A DNA stretch of 64,000 nt from Lonicera japonica. Its lineage: Eukaryota; Streptophyta; Magnoliopsida; Dipsacales; Caprifoliaceae. The notes under the pieces are model-generated. The model was not told the origin of the DNA, did not search any database, and worked only from the letters and a program-made list of their open reading frames with translations. The position numbers and the translations under genes were made by a program. Positions 11,799 through 22,857 of this stretch are shown here, one piece after another. Location of the stretch: NCBI GenBank assembly GCA_021464415.1, contig CM038470.1:8196394-8260393 (forward strand), read 5' to 3'. Every line of letters starts with the position of its first letter. Positions within the stretch are counted from its first letter, which is position 1.

Positions 11799-12060
11799 TT
11801 AGTTTAGCCTTATAACACTGTTAACAGAGTACTGATGTGACATCCACATATATGTACAATCAGCTTATTAAAACACATTAAGCAATTAAAAAATAAAATA
11901 AAAAAATTGTAGCTTTAATACACGTGGATTTCAACTTTATTAAATTCATTTTTTTTTCAGATTTTTTTTAATTATTGCTTACATTATATTGATAAGCTGA
12001 CTGTGCATTACATGGATGCCACATCAGCGCTATATTAACGGTGTTATAAGACAAAACTAA
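11799..12060. mobile_element. Inverted-repeat element with ~70-bp arms
   Basis: The left end TTAGTTTAGCCTTATAACAC pairs with the right end (complement TTAGTTTTGTCTTATAACAC). The arms continue inward with shared blocks such as CTGATGTG.CATCCA and CAGCTTAT. Total 262 bp, noncoding. The flanks show no obvious direct duplication. Arms this long suggest a Mutator-type MITE. Confidence 0.6.
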
Positions 12061-12199
12061 TGGATGCATTTTTTGAAAATAAATAGAAAATACGTTGCTT
12101 TATTTGACAAAAAAAAAGTATATTGTATTAAATGAAATTTCGGGACCAGTACGTTGTACTAAAATATAATTAATCCTTCTAATAATCAATAGGCCTAAA

Positions 12200-12735
12200 A
12201 TATGTAGCTAATGCATGTTTGAGTTGGTAAAGTTTAAAAATGGCAACGGGTCGAGGTATGGGGCCGGTTTGGCCATTATCAAACCCGCCCCGCAAGCATG
12301 CGTAGGAGTCCCGCCCTGCCCTGCCCCGACCCAAATTATTATTATTATTATTAAAACTAAAAAGGGGAGGTGTTAATGTAGTAATGTATATATAAATGTG
12401 TTAATGTATATGATCTAACGGCTCACATTTAGTAAAAAATGTCAAGTTTTTTTTAAAATAAATACTATATATATATAATTTTTATATTAATATATTTATA
12501 TATATGCAAGCGGGTTGGGTTGGGTTTTTAGTAGGCAAAATCCTAACCCGACCCGAACCCGGTCTGGGTTTAAAAAAAATATACCAAACCCGCCTCGGTT
12601 TCAAAAAAACCCGCCCTATCCGGGTTGGGTTGGGTAGGGTCGGAAACCCGCCGGGTTGAGTTTTTTTGCCATCCCTAATAAAGTTGTTACTTTGCAACCA
12701 TGAGATTTTAAATTCAAGCCATATTTGCTTCCTTT
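12200..12735 (+). mobile_element. tRNA-derived SINE-like remnant, split by a hAT MITE
   Basis: Joining the sequence before 12227 to that after 12685 gives an A-box-like GAGTTGGTAAAG and, after about 30 bases, a B-box-like AAATTCAAGCC. This spacing is typical of pol III promoters in tRNA-derived SINEs. Both boxes differ from consensus, so this is a remnant. The hAT MITE sits between the two boxes. Confidence 0.4.
12235..12677. mobile_element. hAT-like MITE with 8-bp target duplication
   Basis: The left end (TAAAAATGGCAACGGGTCG) and right end (complement TAGGGATGGCAAAAAAACTC) have partly matching tips. The flanks are GTAAAGTT (12227-12234) and ATAAAGTT (12678-12685), an 8-bp duplication with one difference. 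The subterminal regions are full of AACCCG/CGGGTT repeats, as expected for hAT transposase-binding arrays. 443 bp, noncoding. Confidence 0.7.
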
Positions 12736-12880
12736 TTTGTATTTTTATTATTATTATCCCAATTTTCTTTTTTTCGCCTTTTAAAACTACCATTTTATAT
12801 TTCCATCTTCTTTTCCTTTTTTGTTTTTATTTTTCTTTTAATAAAATGTATCTTGAAATAAATAATTTTGTTAACTCTTA

Positions 12881-13941
12881 CATTCTGTTTAATAATAATA
12901 TGAAAAATTGTTAAATAAACTATATTTTATGAAAAGTTAAAAAATAAGTTGAGAGATGCAGTACGATTAACTTTTGCTTTTTTATCTTCTTCTATGGTTT
13001 TTTTTTTTGGATGGTTGTTAGCGGCGGAGAGAGGATTTAAGATTAGTGGGGGCTTGATAAATAATTTTTTCAATTACAAGGAAGATCAACACTAAAAAAT
13101 TGTATATCAAACATCAATTATTATATAAATAGATGTACAAAAAAACACATGAAAAGTTTTGACATTTGAGGTTTCATATCTTGAACACATTGAGGGTTAA
13201 CTTTAATTTTAATGTTTTTTATTGTAACTTTCTTAATGTTAAGAATTTTTTTTCAGACAAATACACACATTTTAATACATACATTTTTTCTAGGAGGTTT
13301 GGATATTTTCGTTGTTTGTAATTAGAACTTAAACCTTTCTTTTATTTAGTTAAAAAAGGAAATAGGATAAGAGAAAATAACATATATTTCAAAAATAGAA
13401 TATGGATCTATGATCATTCAATTTAAAAATACATAGTACTCCAAATATATAATTATTTGTTTAACTTTTAAATTGATAGAAATCATCTTATATGAAGGGT
13501 AAACCTACAATATCTAAAATTTTGAAGGTTTATATATGTTTTGGTATAATTAATGGAGTCCAAGATGAAGGTTAATCTCTCTTACACCAAGCACAAATAA
13601 AACCCTAGAATTTTAAAAGTTTTACAAAAACAACCTCATAATTTTGAACTTCAGAAAAAGGTGCCTATTGAAATATAAAAATACCATATCTACGGTAATA
13701 ATTTTCCAAAGTCAAGTGGGGGCTTGAGCCCCCACTGCGCCCTTCTTCCCTCCGCCTCTTATGGTTGTGAAGAAAAGTTTTTTACAAAACATAAAAGAGG
13801 ATGGATGACATATATTTACATAAATAAATATGAGATAGAAAGAATCTTAATTACCACATCCTTTAACTTATTTTTCATAATATTCTCACCTAAATTAATT
13901 TTATTTTTTTATCATTTTAAATATTTCTATTAAACGGAGCC
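12881..13941. mobile_element. Old copy of the GGCTCCGTTTGATA Tourist-like MITE, interrupted by a hAT
   Basis: Outer segments 12881-13018 and 13769-13941 match, in order, the intact 308-bp MITE at 43553-43860, including ATAAGTTGAG, the GGATGGATGACATAT block and the closing AAACGGAGCC. The left tip has decayed to CATTCTGTTTAATA. The flanks are TTA on the left and TAC on the right. The middle is the hAT element at 13019-13760. Confidence 0.65.
13019..13760. mobile_element. Non-autonomous hAT element with perfect 8-bp target duplication
   Basis: Flanked by ATGGTTGT at 13011-13018 and 13761-13768. The left end TAGCGGCGGAGAGAGG pairs with the right end (complement AAGAGGCGGAGGGAAG). A GTGGGGGCTTG motif occurs near both ends. 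742 bp, AT-rich interior without a transposase. The GGCGGAG..AGG tip is that of a common plant hAT family. Confidence 0.8.
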
Positions 13942-14123
13942 TACGGTCTCTTTTTGACCTCCTTTCCCTTCCTAATCTCTTGAACTTTTCCCGCAGAGAA
14001 GGATTAAGACAGTAGCTAAAGATAGAGACTTAATTGGTTCTAGAAAAAATAATTCACTAGTGATATGCAAGAGCTCGGTTTAATAAAATTATAACGTCGT
14101 GGTTTTGGGGATGTAATTAAAAT

Positions 14124-15572
14124 TAGGGGTGTGCACGGTCCGGTTGACCGGACCGAATAGCACAGGACCGGACCGGACCGGATATTTCGGTCCTAAAATT
14201 TTGAAGACCGGACCGGACCAAAATGACTGTTAAGACCGGACCAGACCGGACCAGACCAGACCGGTCCGGTTCCGGTCGGTCCATTCGGTCTATGCTTTGT
14301 TTTTTCGGCCCAAGAGTTGTATTAGGATCAAAATAAAACTGAATCTAGTATATGCAAATTTTCAAAAACTAAAATGATAATGAACTGTGACATAAAGAAA
14401 TGTACTTTTAAGAAAGAAAGAAAACATAATATACTAGCTCCAGGTATTTATATGTTCTATAATAATAATTCACTGCCGTCTTGTGGACCAGTGATTATTT
14501 CCGCTGAATAAGTCTCTTTATAATCTGATGGTAGTAGTTCCCCTGATTTTGTTTAATTTTGGGGAATATTCATAGGCTTCCAAATGGGGATAATTAAAGA
14601 ATTCTAGCTAATCAAAGGATCTACTGTTTTTTCCCCTTTTGCATTAGTTGATTAATGTAGTTATGTTTTAATCTGTTTTGCAAACGTATTTTCTTTAGTA
14701 AATCTGAGTTCTCGGCACAATTTGGTAAACTATACATTGATCGATGGTAACTCAATTTAGGAATTAGTTGCAAGAATGAACAAGTATAACATGCTATAAT
14801 TTCAAGCTAAATTTTCTCAAGAAACTAAATAAAAAATATTTAGAAACTCTCAAAGTATAGTACAATGAATAAACAATAATTACAAAGTCTCACAAATCAT
14901 CAAATATATTAGAAGATTACAAGAGTGTGTAGTATTTTTATACAGAAATATTACCAGTGGCACCGGTAGCAACTTCGGGCACGGGATCGGCGGGATCGGC
15001 GGGAGCGGGTTCGATTTGTGTAGAAGGTGAAGCCATGGACGCCGGGCGATGAGATAGTAGAGACGATCGGCGATGGGAGAGAGAGAGGGGGGTTTCAGTA
15101 CTTGAGGGAGAGGGAGACGAGCGGCGACGGGAGAAAGAGAGAGGTTTCAGTAAAGAGGGAGAGGAGCGGCGAAGGGAGAGAGAGAGAAGGGTTTCAGTAG
15201 TGAGGGAGAAGGAGAGGATTTGGGCGACGGGAGAGAGGGAAACACTGTTTCAGTACGTGAGGTAGAGGGAGAGGGAGAGGAACGGTGCTGGGTGTGGTGG
15301 GATTGGTCTCAAAGACTCGTTAGGGTTTAATTTTGTGCAATTAACATTATATATTATTAATATATATTTAAATATATATATAACATAAAACCGGTCCGGT
15401 CCGGTCCGACCGACACCTTCAAAATCTGAGACCAAAGACCGGACCGAACTGTTTCGGTCCTTTTAAATTTAGACCGGACCGGACCGAATTTAAATGGTCC
15501 GGTCCAAATCGGTCCATTTCTCAGTCCGGTTTATTCGGTTTGACGGTCCGGTTCGGTTTTTGAACACCCCTA
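14124..15572 (-). mobile_element. hAT deletion derivative with ACCGGACC subterminal repeats
   Basis: Ends are TAGGGGTGTGCACGG and, from the right, TAGGGGTGTTCAAAAACC. A perfect 8-bp target duplication ATTAAAAT lies at 14116-14123 and 15573-15580. Both subterminal regions (about 14130-14290 and 15390-15560) are packed with CCGGTCCGG-type repeats on both strands. The middle retains what looks like the first exon of a transposase on the minus strand, so this is a shortened form of a once autonomous element. 1449 bp. Confidence 0.85.
14938..15036 (-). pseudogene. Start of a BED-type hAT transposase, truncated after 32 codons
   Basis: From ATG at 15036 the minus strand reads MASPSTQIEPAPADPADPVP and then VATGATGN before a stop at 14938-14940. 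A short acidic/Pro-rich leader beginning MASPSTQ is, as I recall, common at the N-terminus of plant hAT transposases. No BED zinc finger or catalytic region follows; that part has been lost by deletion. The (CT)-rich stretch upstream on this strand (15045-15270) would be its leader. Confidence 0.5.
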
Positions 15573-16546
15573 ATTAAAATATATAGTTATTCGAAAACAA
15601 GAGACTTTTGAATCATAGTTCATTTCTAGTAAATTTTTTATACATTAAGCGATAATACCAATTTACTCTTAATGAAAATGAATAAAATATGTAATAATAT
15701 ATTAATATAAAGGTAGATTAGTAAAAATGTATACTCCCTTAGTCCAAAATGGATATATAATCCCACATTATTTTTTGGGGAAAGGACGAAGAGCAGTAAT
15801 GGAGTTTGAAACTCGGCACATTATGTAAATAGTCACAACAACATATATTTAACAAGAGATGGAAAATAAATTATTTTAAATTGTATATATATTGGGCAGC
15901 TAGCTAGCTAGGGATCGTTTTGCTAGATTATATATATATATATATATGCGTGGAAGTTGACGTGAGCAAGGCTCCTGTTAGCCGGGGTACAGGTTGATGA
16001 TGTGCGTTTTCCAGTGGAATACAACAACTTTTCATCCATATGCTTTTGGGATGGGTCATAGTCATAGAATAGAAGAAGATTGCATGTAGTATAATGCGCG
16101 CCAAGCTAGAAACTATATATAATCGGCCGGCTACGTTGTTGAAGATGTGGAAAAGAGAATTAAGTCCAGGACATGGCTACCGATGATAATTAATGCAGCC
16201 ACCGATGAATCCCTTTTGATCGATCTGTCCTATGGACCTTGAATATATATATATATATATATGATTGCTACTAACATGACACGAGAGGGGTGTGGAATGT
16301 GGATAGAACTCAGAAGCATAACTAGATCGAAAGGGAAGATTCAGTAATATGTTTCAAGCCTTAAGACTCCGAACCTAGTTACGTTAAACCACAAATGAAG
16401 TTAGGCCCGGTCGGTCCATAACGAAGCACCTCACACTGACAGACCTGAAGCCCATCAACATAGATAGTGGCAGTTCGTCAGGTGACCCTTCCAATAAAGA
16501 TAGACCATCCTTCGATCAGAAGCTACGAAAATTAAAACAACCTTAA
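15573..16546. other. Intergenic stretch, unexplained moderate-GC segments
   Basis: No gene seen. TACTCCCTTAGTCCAAAATGG at 15732 resembles one end of a Stowaway element without a partner. TA repeats lie at 15928-15946 and 16244-16261. About 16300-16540 has balanced composition and may be an LTR or other repeat that I cannot name. Confidence 0.4.
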
Positions 16547-17160
16547 GGCCATCTTTAGTGCATAAGTTAATAGTATAAGCTAAAAGTGTATATTTAGCTT
16601 ATCAATTAACTGAGAGCTGCAGCGGGAAGAAGGTAAATTTAGCTTGCACGATTGATGATCTGTCGGGCCAATAAATCAAGCTTCCCACGATAAAAGATGT
16701 ATCGTGCAATGGGGCAGTGTCCCACGACATATGATATGTCGTGGCAACCATTTTTCTTTTCTTTTTTTCCTTTTCTGCCATTTCCGAATACATTATTGAA
16801 TGCATTGTCCCCACTTCAATTATGTAGCCCATGCATGGTGTTTGTCTTTACATGCTTTGGGATTGCGCATGCATGGGAGAAAGGATGCTACTTATATTTG
16901 AAAATTGAGAGCAACGGTACATAAATCAAGCTTCCCACGATACATGATGTGTCGTGGGAATGGCCACACGACACATGATGTGTCGTGAGATTGCCATTTT
17001 CCTGCCACGATATTTCATTGATCGTTTGAGCTAAAATTTTGTCCGCCGCTAGATTTAGCTTTGCTTTACACTTTTACCTACTTATTTAGCCATTTACCTG
17101 CACGGATGGGGCACGAAATGAGCTAGATTTAGCCATTCAGCTCATGCAGTGTAGATGGTC
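16547..17160. mobile_element. MITE with internal palindromes
   Basis: The ends GGCCATCTTTAGTGCAT and, from the right, GACCATCTACACTGCAT form the terminal inverted repeat. TTAA borders both sides (16543-16546 and 17161-17164), compatible with a 3-bp TTA/TAA duplication of the Harbinger type. Inside are four near-palindromes of the CACGAYAYATGATRTGTCGTG type at 16684-16706, 16722-16744, 16934-16958 and 16967-16987, and a direct repeat AAATCAAGCTTCCCACGATA at about 16673 and 16922. 614 bp, noncoding. Confidence 0.7.
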
Positions 17161-17164
17161 TTAA

Positions 17165-17766
17165 CTAGCTAAATCGAATTGATCCAAATCCTAATCAAAG
17201 ACCTCCTAAATTGATGCTGCTCACAATTAACCCAAAAACTCACCAGACTAACGCTCAGAACCTGTCCATTCTCCCTTCTACCACATTCCCGCCCTCTACT
17301 ATCCACACCTATACAAGTGTACCCCCTCTTCGTTTCCGTAAAATTGTCGGACCCAAACGCAACATTGTTGACCACCGGTGTACTAGAAAACCCAAAACTG
17401 AGTGTACCTCCAGACTTCAGCAACTAAACGTACCCAAATATCTAAACCAACCCCCAACAAAAGCTTTCAAAAATGCTTGTATCTTCAACAACTTTGGTTC
17501 TCATATTTATGGTTCGTTAAGGGAAATAGAACCCGTTTCTCCAAAGGATATAGAAGTAGATCCCCCTGCGGCCCTGCCCCTGCTTGCAAGCTGATAGATG
17601 CTGGCCCGAGGGGAGAATTGAGATGGCATCCAGGGAATCTGGTTGGAAATCTGATTTCAACCAGGCGATGGGGATGGACTATGGCATGGACAACAATCCA
17701 ATTGACGTTAGCGTTCTCGCTTGAAGCTAACTAGTGTTTTACCAGCTGTTATATTTTACTCATTTT
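17165..17766 (+). pseudogene. Probable 5' part of the LINE (ORF1 remnant or leader)
   Basis: A 127-codon frame (17211-17594) and an overlapping 110-codon frame (17402-17734) precede the LINE endonuclease directly. The sequence is GC-richer and less repetitive than intergenic DNA, as expected for an eroded coding region, but I see no zinc knuckle or other ORF1 signature. Assignment rests on position alone. Confidence 0.35.
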
Positions 17767-18170
17767 ATGATGAAGATAATTACGTGGAATTGCCGTGGGG
17801 CTTGGTGCATTGTGTTGTTAGTTCAGGTATGCAACAAGAATGGATGTTTTCCGTATCTATGCGAGTCCTAATGCAATTATGAGAAAGAATTTATGAGATT
17901 CTTTATGGACCATGGGTGACACAATTCAAAATACCTTTGCTGCTTGCAGGTAATTCTAATGACATTAATTTGTAGCATTGGTGAGAAAAATGGTGGTACC
18001 CCCTACTCATTCTAGTGTCTTGCTTTTAACCGTCATATTAATAGCTACAATGCTGTTGATCTGGGTTTCCAAGGCCCGCCTTTTACGCGGATAAAGTAGA
18101 AGCATGGAATTATTAAAGTGCGCAAAAGGTAGATTAAGCTCTAGCATCTCTCAACGAGCAGTTGAATTTT
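17767..18170 (+). pseudogene. LINE ORF2 endonuclease, N-terminal part
   Basis: The frame from ATG 17767-17769 begins MMKIITWNCRGA, the hallmark start of plant L1 ORF2 apurinic endonuclease (KIxxWNCRG). Further on, after frameshifts, come VDLGFQGPPFTR and the HGIIKVRKR block, which correspond to the known ...VDLGFxGPxFTW...RxxxxxVRERLDR segment. The piece ends at LASLNEQLNFK. The next residues, DEAIITYIPRASLDHRLILI, are found at 21906, beyond the nested insertion. Inactive: several stops and shifts. Confidence 0.8.
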
Positions 18171-18413
18171 AAGAATATCTTCAGCAGTAGTGTATAATTT
18201 TGTTTTGTATAAAATTTATACTAACTTATAAAAAATTTCATCTCCAACAATCTTTTAAAAATGAGTTTTGTGCAAAATGAAAGTGTAAAATACACCCATA
18301 ATTTACAATGTCACATCAACTTTCTCACTTCTTAATTTATTTTATAAACCTTTAAAATATAATAACTTTTAATACAAAACGTGAATTTTATCAAAAAATA
18401 TATATTTTAAATA

Positions 18414-21400
18414 GGGCCTTTTTGAGTTACCCTTGAATAATTGTCATAATTAGAGTTACTTCCCAGTTTGATAATCCTTTAAGTTACCCCCTGACGTTTA
18501 ACGGAGTTAGCTTTCTGTTAAATTTTTGGTGTAAATTTGCCCCTGGGGTGTAACTCAAATTATACCTATTATCTAGGTTGCTAACTCAAATTATAACATT
18601 AACCTTAATGAAAAATTTTCTTAATTTTTTTATTGTAACTTTGACTTTAAGCTTAATTTTACCTATCCTCAAGAGGATGGGTTCAAGTCCTACTAGGGGA
18701 GAAGTGTGGAAACACTATTGAACCTCTTTTAAAAAAAAGAAAGAGAAAAAACTCAAAATACTCAATTGCTTCATTTAATCTCAAAAGAAAAGTATATTTC
18801 TATGCATCGTTATTTCTTTCCCCCTTCTCTCTATTAATAAAATTAAATAAGAACATTCTTCCTAATCAAGAGCCTCTATTTAATGATAGATTCGCTGGAA
18901 ACGATCTATCTCGGCGATTCTCTTCATTCTATCTTTATTTTTGTTTTGTTTCAAATCTAGAGTTTTGAATTTGGGTTTAATTTGCTTCATAGCAATAAAT
19001 GTAAAAACTGGGTTTGATTATTCTGATAGCTAGAAATGAAGTGGATTTTCTTAAAAAATAAAATAAAAATATGGGTTTGGCTTATTTTGGATTTTTAGAT
19101 AAGAGAGAGAGATGAGACACATTCTTGTGGGTTTTATGTGAGAGTAATTGTGCGAATTTGATGGTTTGCAAAGGGGGTAATTTTATAACTTTTTTTTTAG
19201 TTGGGGTACTATTTTTAGGGTAGAGATAATCGAGCCTTCTAAATCTTTGACATAAAATTGATAGATTCATATCTTAAATTTGCTCATTGTTGATTGTTAG
19301 TTAAATTTTGTTGATGATGTAGGTCGAAAATCAACCCGAGGGGGAGGGGAATAGGGTTTTTAAAATTTAATGCAGAATTAAAAAGTTTCAAGCAATTTTA
19401 AGTATAAAATTAATGTTTAAACAATTTAACAAGCTAAACAAATATATCAAGGAATGCAAGCAATTTAACCCGGCAATCTCAAAACACAAGCAATCAATAA
19501 ATATAACAATTAAATAAAGAGCTTGAGTTTGAATGATTAAATCGATTGAAGTCCAAGACTTTTTGTTCTAGCGGTTCGGTTGTCTAAACCATACATCCGT
19601 TCTCGGATAGTGCCTCTGAGAATTTCCACTAATTCTGATTTTCTTCCAGGTAAAAATTAAACCGCAATACAAATGTTGTTATACACACAACACTCACAAT
19701 GTAGCTATACCGACTACACTTTTCACAAGATATACTCTCTTGCTAATTTATGAGATTTACTTCTCATAATTACTAAACAAGAATTTACCTTCTTGTTATC
19801 GTATGAGATTTACATCTCATAATTGAATATAAATTGTTTGGTGATTCACACCAATGAATAATAACTCTCAAGTGTTTAAGAGATACAATTGAAGCTCACA
19901 CTAGAGTTATCTTGATTGATCAAAAATATATAACACAGAATGATGAATATGATCAATAATAAAGCTTGACTTCTTGAATAGATGAAAGATAAATTTGTAT
20001 AAGTGTTCAAGCTTTTCAAAATGTGTCTTGGATGTCTAATATATAGTCCCAAAAATAATATAGTCATTTAAGAGGTTTGGTACCAAAAATGGTAAAAAAT
20101 CATAAGTCCAACGGTTATATTCTGGGGCATCAGTCGACTGAGCAAATCTTATCAGTTGAATGATGGACTCTTAGTCGAGTGAACAAAGATCATCAGTCGA
20201 CTGATGAGCACTGTCCATCAGGCCAAAATCCCAATTTTTGGACTTTTGCATATAAGTTCCAAAATCAATTCTAAGACTTTTGGGGCCTCAAAAATATGTT
20301 CCTCAGACGCCTATTTTCGGGAAAACTTAAAATATGATCATTTGAATTTAATATGAATTTATTTGAAAATCGATTTTTGTAGAATTATGTTTTCAAAGGC
20401 TTTTCAATTTAAACTTGTTTTCAATCAATCTAATAATATGCATGAACATGTTTGAGCTATAACAATGATCAATCAAGAAACTTAACATAAATCCTAAGCA
20501 CTCACTCAATTATCAAATTGTCGAGTATTTGATATTTTGATTTATTTCTTCAATTTGATTTTCACTTGCAACTCTTGCCTTAAAGCTTTTGCATATGATC
20601 CTTGATCTTTGTACTTCATGAGATGTATTGATAGCATGTGTGTGATGAGATTGAAATCCTTGATTTGTCCAATGCTATGTTGACTTGATCGAATATGGAA
20701 TGAATGATCCTTGTCATATGGCATTCTTTTCTTGATTTTTCAAGTGAATAAATTATAAGCTTATATCAAGAAACATGTTAAATTATACATGATTGATTTA
20801 TTGTTATTATCAAAATAAGATTAAGACCTTTAAGTCAACAGATGAAAATAGAGAGGGGAGGAGAAAGAACGATGCACATAGAGAGACTTATTAAAGATCC
20901 TTTGTAGATGATGGATGGAATTTGGTGGTGCTTCTTTGAGAGAGAAAGAGAAAGGGATTATGATGGAACTTTATGTTGTTGAGAGATAGAGAGAAACGAG
21001 AAATTCGTATAAAGAATCTGACTTGTTTGGATGGGTATATAGAGAGAGAGAATGAAGTTTGTATCTATATATGTATAGAAAATCTAGGTATCTGTATATA
21101 TAGAGAGAAAACAATGAAAAATTATTGTGTATATCTATAAATCTTTGTATGCTCATGTATAGAGAGGTAAAATAAAAACGTTGTTGACTTTATATACCAT
21201 TGCCTAATGGTTTGAATTATCTAGACAATATATTAAACACATGATTGAGTATTTTATGTTTGTTACTTTATTCCACCCTATTTTGTGTTTGGTTTATGAG
21301 TTTTTTTTGGATTTGTGAACGAAGAAGAAAAAATTGTATATTTTGTGTTTAGAGAGCAACAACTATTAAATTTGATGTTTAAAGAGAAGAAATAAAATTA

Positions 21401-21648
21401 AGGTTAAAGTCAGAGTTACAATAAAAAAGTTAAGAAATTTTTTCATTGAGGTTAATGTTATAATTTAAGTTACCCCCTTGGATAATAGGCATAATTTGAG
21501 TTACCCCCAGGGGCAAATCAATCATTTTGCACAAAAAATTTAACGGAAGGCTAACTCCATTAAACGTCAGAGGAGTAACTCAAAGGATTATCAAACTAGG
21601 GGGTAACTCTAATTATGGCAATTATCCAGGAATAACCCAAAAAGGCCT
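18414..21648. mobile_element. Non-autonomous Mutator-like element with ~240-bp TIRs
   Basis: Starts GGGCCTTTTTGAGTTACCC; the other end read inward is AGGCCTTTTTGGGTTATTCC. The arms match over about 240 bp (18414 to about 18660 and about 21400-21648), including the ACGTTTAACGGAGTTAGC block. A perfect 9-bp target duplication TTTTAAATA lies at 18405-18413 and 21649-21657. Long TIRs and a 9-bp duplication are diagnostic of Mutator-like elements. The interior (18660-19317 and 20846-21400) has leader-like, purine/pyrimidine-skewed sequence without a recognisable gene; a B-box-like GGGTTCAAGTCC at about 18680 suggests a SINE fragment. A solo LTR sits in the middle. Confidence 0.88.
19318..20840 (-). 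mobile_element. Solo LTR (copy 1) with 5-bp target duplication
   Basis: On the minus strand it starts TGTTGACTTAAAGGTC and ends in CCTACA, the TG..CA form of an LTR. The target duplication GATGA is at 19313-19317 and 20841-20845. It is homologous over its length to the plus-strand copy at 33287-34833. No internal retroelement domain is adjacent, so the element has been reduced to one LTR by recombination. The length (1523 bp) and the ATTTTGATAATAACAA motif near the 5' end recall Copia/SIRE-type LTRs, but that is inference. Confidence 0.88.
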
Positions 21649-21905
21649 TTTTAAATATACTCATCAAGACCTATAAATTAAGATCCATTGTGATTATAAT
21701 ATTCTGTATATATAATTTCAAGAAAAATAATAGAAAATTGTATAAAATAATATTTGTTTGTATCTTATTGGTTCTTTTCAATTTTACACAAAATTTTACA
21801 TAATTCCCATTGGAGCATATTTTTTTTAGACTTCAAGTTTTGTGTAAAAGTTACTTGACACATAGGATATACACATCAAATTTTACACAACCATTAGAGA
21901 TGCTC

Positions 21906-22857
21906 TGATGAGGCTATTATTACTTACATCCCTCGTGCTTCATTAGATCACCGTCTTATTCTCATTAACATCGAAGGAATTAATCATATTAGTCAGCCTA
22001 AGCCTTTTAGATTAAAAGCTATGTGGTTAGATCATGAGCCTTTTTAAATGGTAGTCTATGACCAAAGGTAGACAATTGGGGGAATGACACATAAACTCCT
22101 TATTTTTCTGAATTTTTAAAGTAGCGGAACCGTGAATCTTTTGTTAATATTTACAGACAAAAACGTGAGCTACTTGCTCGTATTATGGGAATACAACATT
22201 CGTTCCATTATAATAGGAACTGGAGAATGCAAGATATAAAGCAGAATATGATTAAGGAATATAAAGCAATCCACTAGTTTAGAAAATTTGGAGTAAATTA
22301 GCTCACTTTAGGGAGAAGTATAATAAGATTTTTTATAACAACAACACTTGAATGAGAAGAAATCAAATTAACACATTGAAGTTGGCAAATGGTGAATCGA
22401 GTTTTAATAAAAATGATATTAAAGTGCATATCATGGATTATTTCAAAAATATTTTTCAATACCAAGCGACTAATGTTGACCATTCTTCTTCTATTCACAT
22501 TTTAGACTGTGCATTGAAGATATCGAATTGCTTTGTAAGTGGGTTAATATGGAGGAAACCATGGCTGCCCCTGAATTATATGGTGGATTTTAAGGCGCCG
22601 GTCCCTGATGGCTTTAATGCCTTATTTTTTAAATAATGCTAAGGTTCATCCCGAAAATGGAAAATCCCAAGAACACATCTGAAATCAGGCCAATATCTTT
22701 ATGTAATGTAGTGTACAAAATTCTGATGAAGGTGATGGTAATCCAAATCAAACCACTTTTACCCAAACTCATAAGCCCAACTCAAGCAGGTTTTGTTCAA
22801 GTTAGACACACTTTAGATAACATATTCATGGTTTAAGAAATAGTCCATTACTTCAAG
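21906..22857 (+). pseudogene. LINE ORF2: end of endonuclease and start of reverse transcriptase
   Basis: Opens with the conserved DHRLILIN region, the equivalent of SDHxPI, which closes the endonuclease. It continues through KRELLARIMGIQ and a long frame at 22352-22636 (RRNQINTLKLANGE) typical of the linker before the RT. At 22636-22836 the frame holds RPISLCNVVYKI and PTQAGFV, the RT motifs RPISLxxxxYKI and sxxQxGFv. Several stops and frameshifts. It is broken at 22857 by the hAT remnant, with loss of about 100 codons including the FxxDxxxAY motif region. Confidence 0.85.

Larger units (their letters stand above)
18171..21905 (-). mobile_element. GAGCATCTC-family MITE (copy E) carrying a Mutator-like insertion
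   Basis: Outer parts 18171-18413 and 21658-21905 match the family copy at 39586-40026 in reverse orientation, including ACACTATTG/CAGTAGTGTATAA tips, TTACATTTTAAA and CTCCAACAATCTT blocks. The right tip reads AGAGATGCTC. The two halves are separated by the element at 18414-21648. It sits inside the LINE endonuclease. The left tip is decayed (GAATATCTTC). Confidence 0.75.

Noticed and set aside
16697..16924. Two opposing frames of about 75 codons as small genes
   Set aside because: They lie wholly inside a MITE and cover its palindromes.
17211..17734. Two overlapping frames of 127 and 110 codons as a host gene
   Set aside because: They lie directly before the LINE endonuclease start and overlap in different frames, so an eroded LINE 5' part is more likely.
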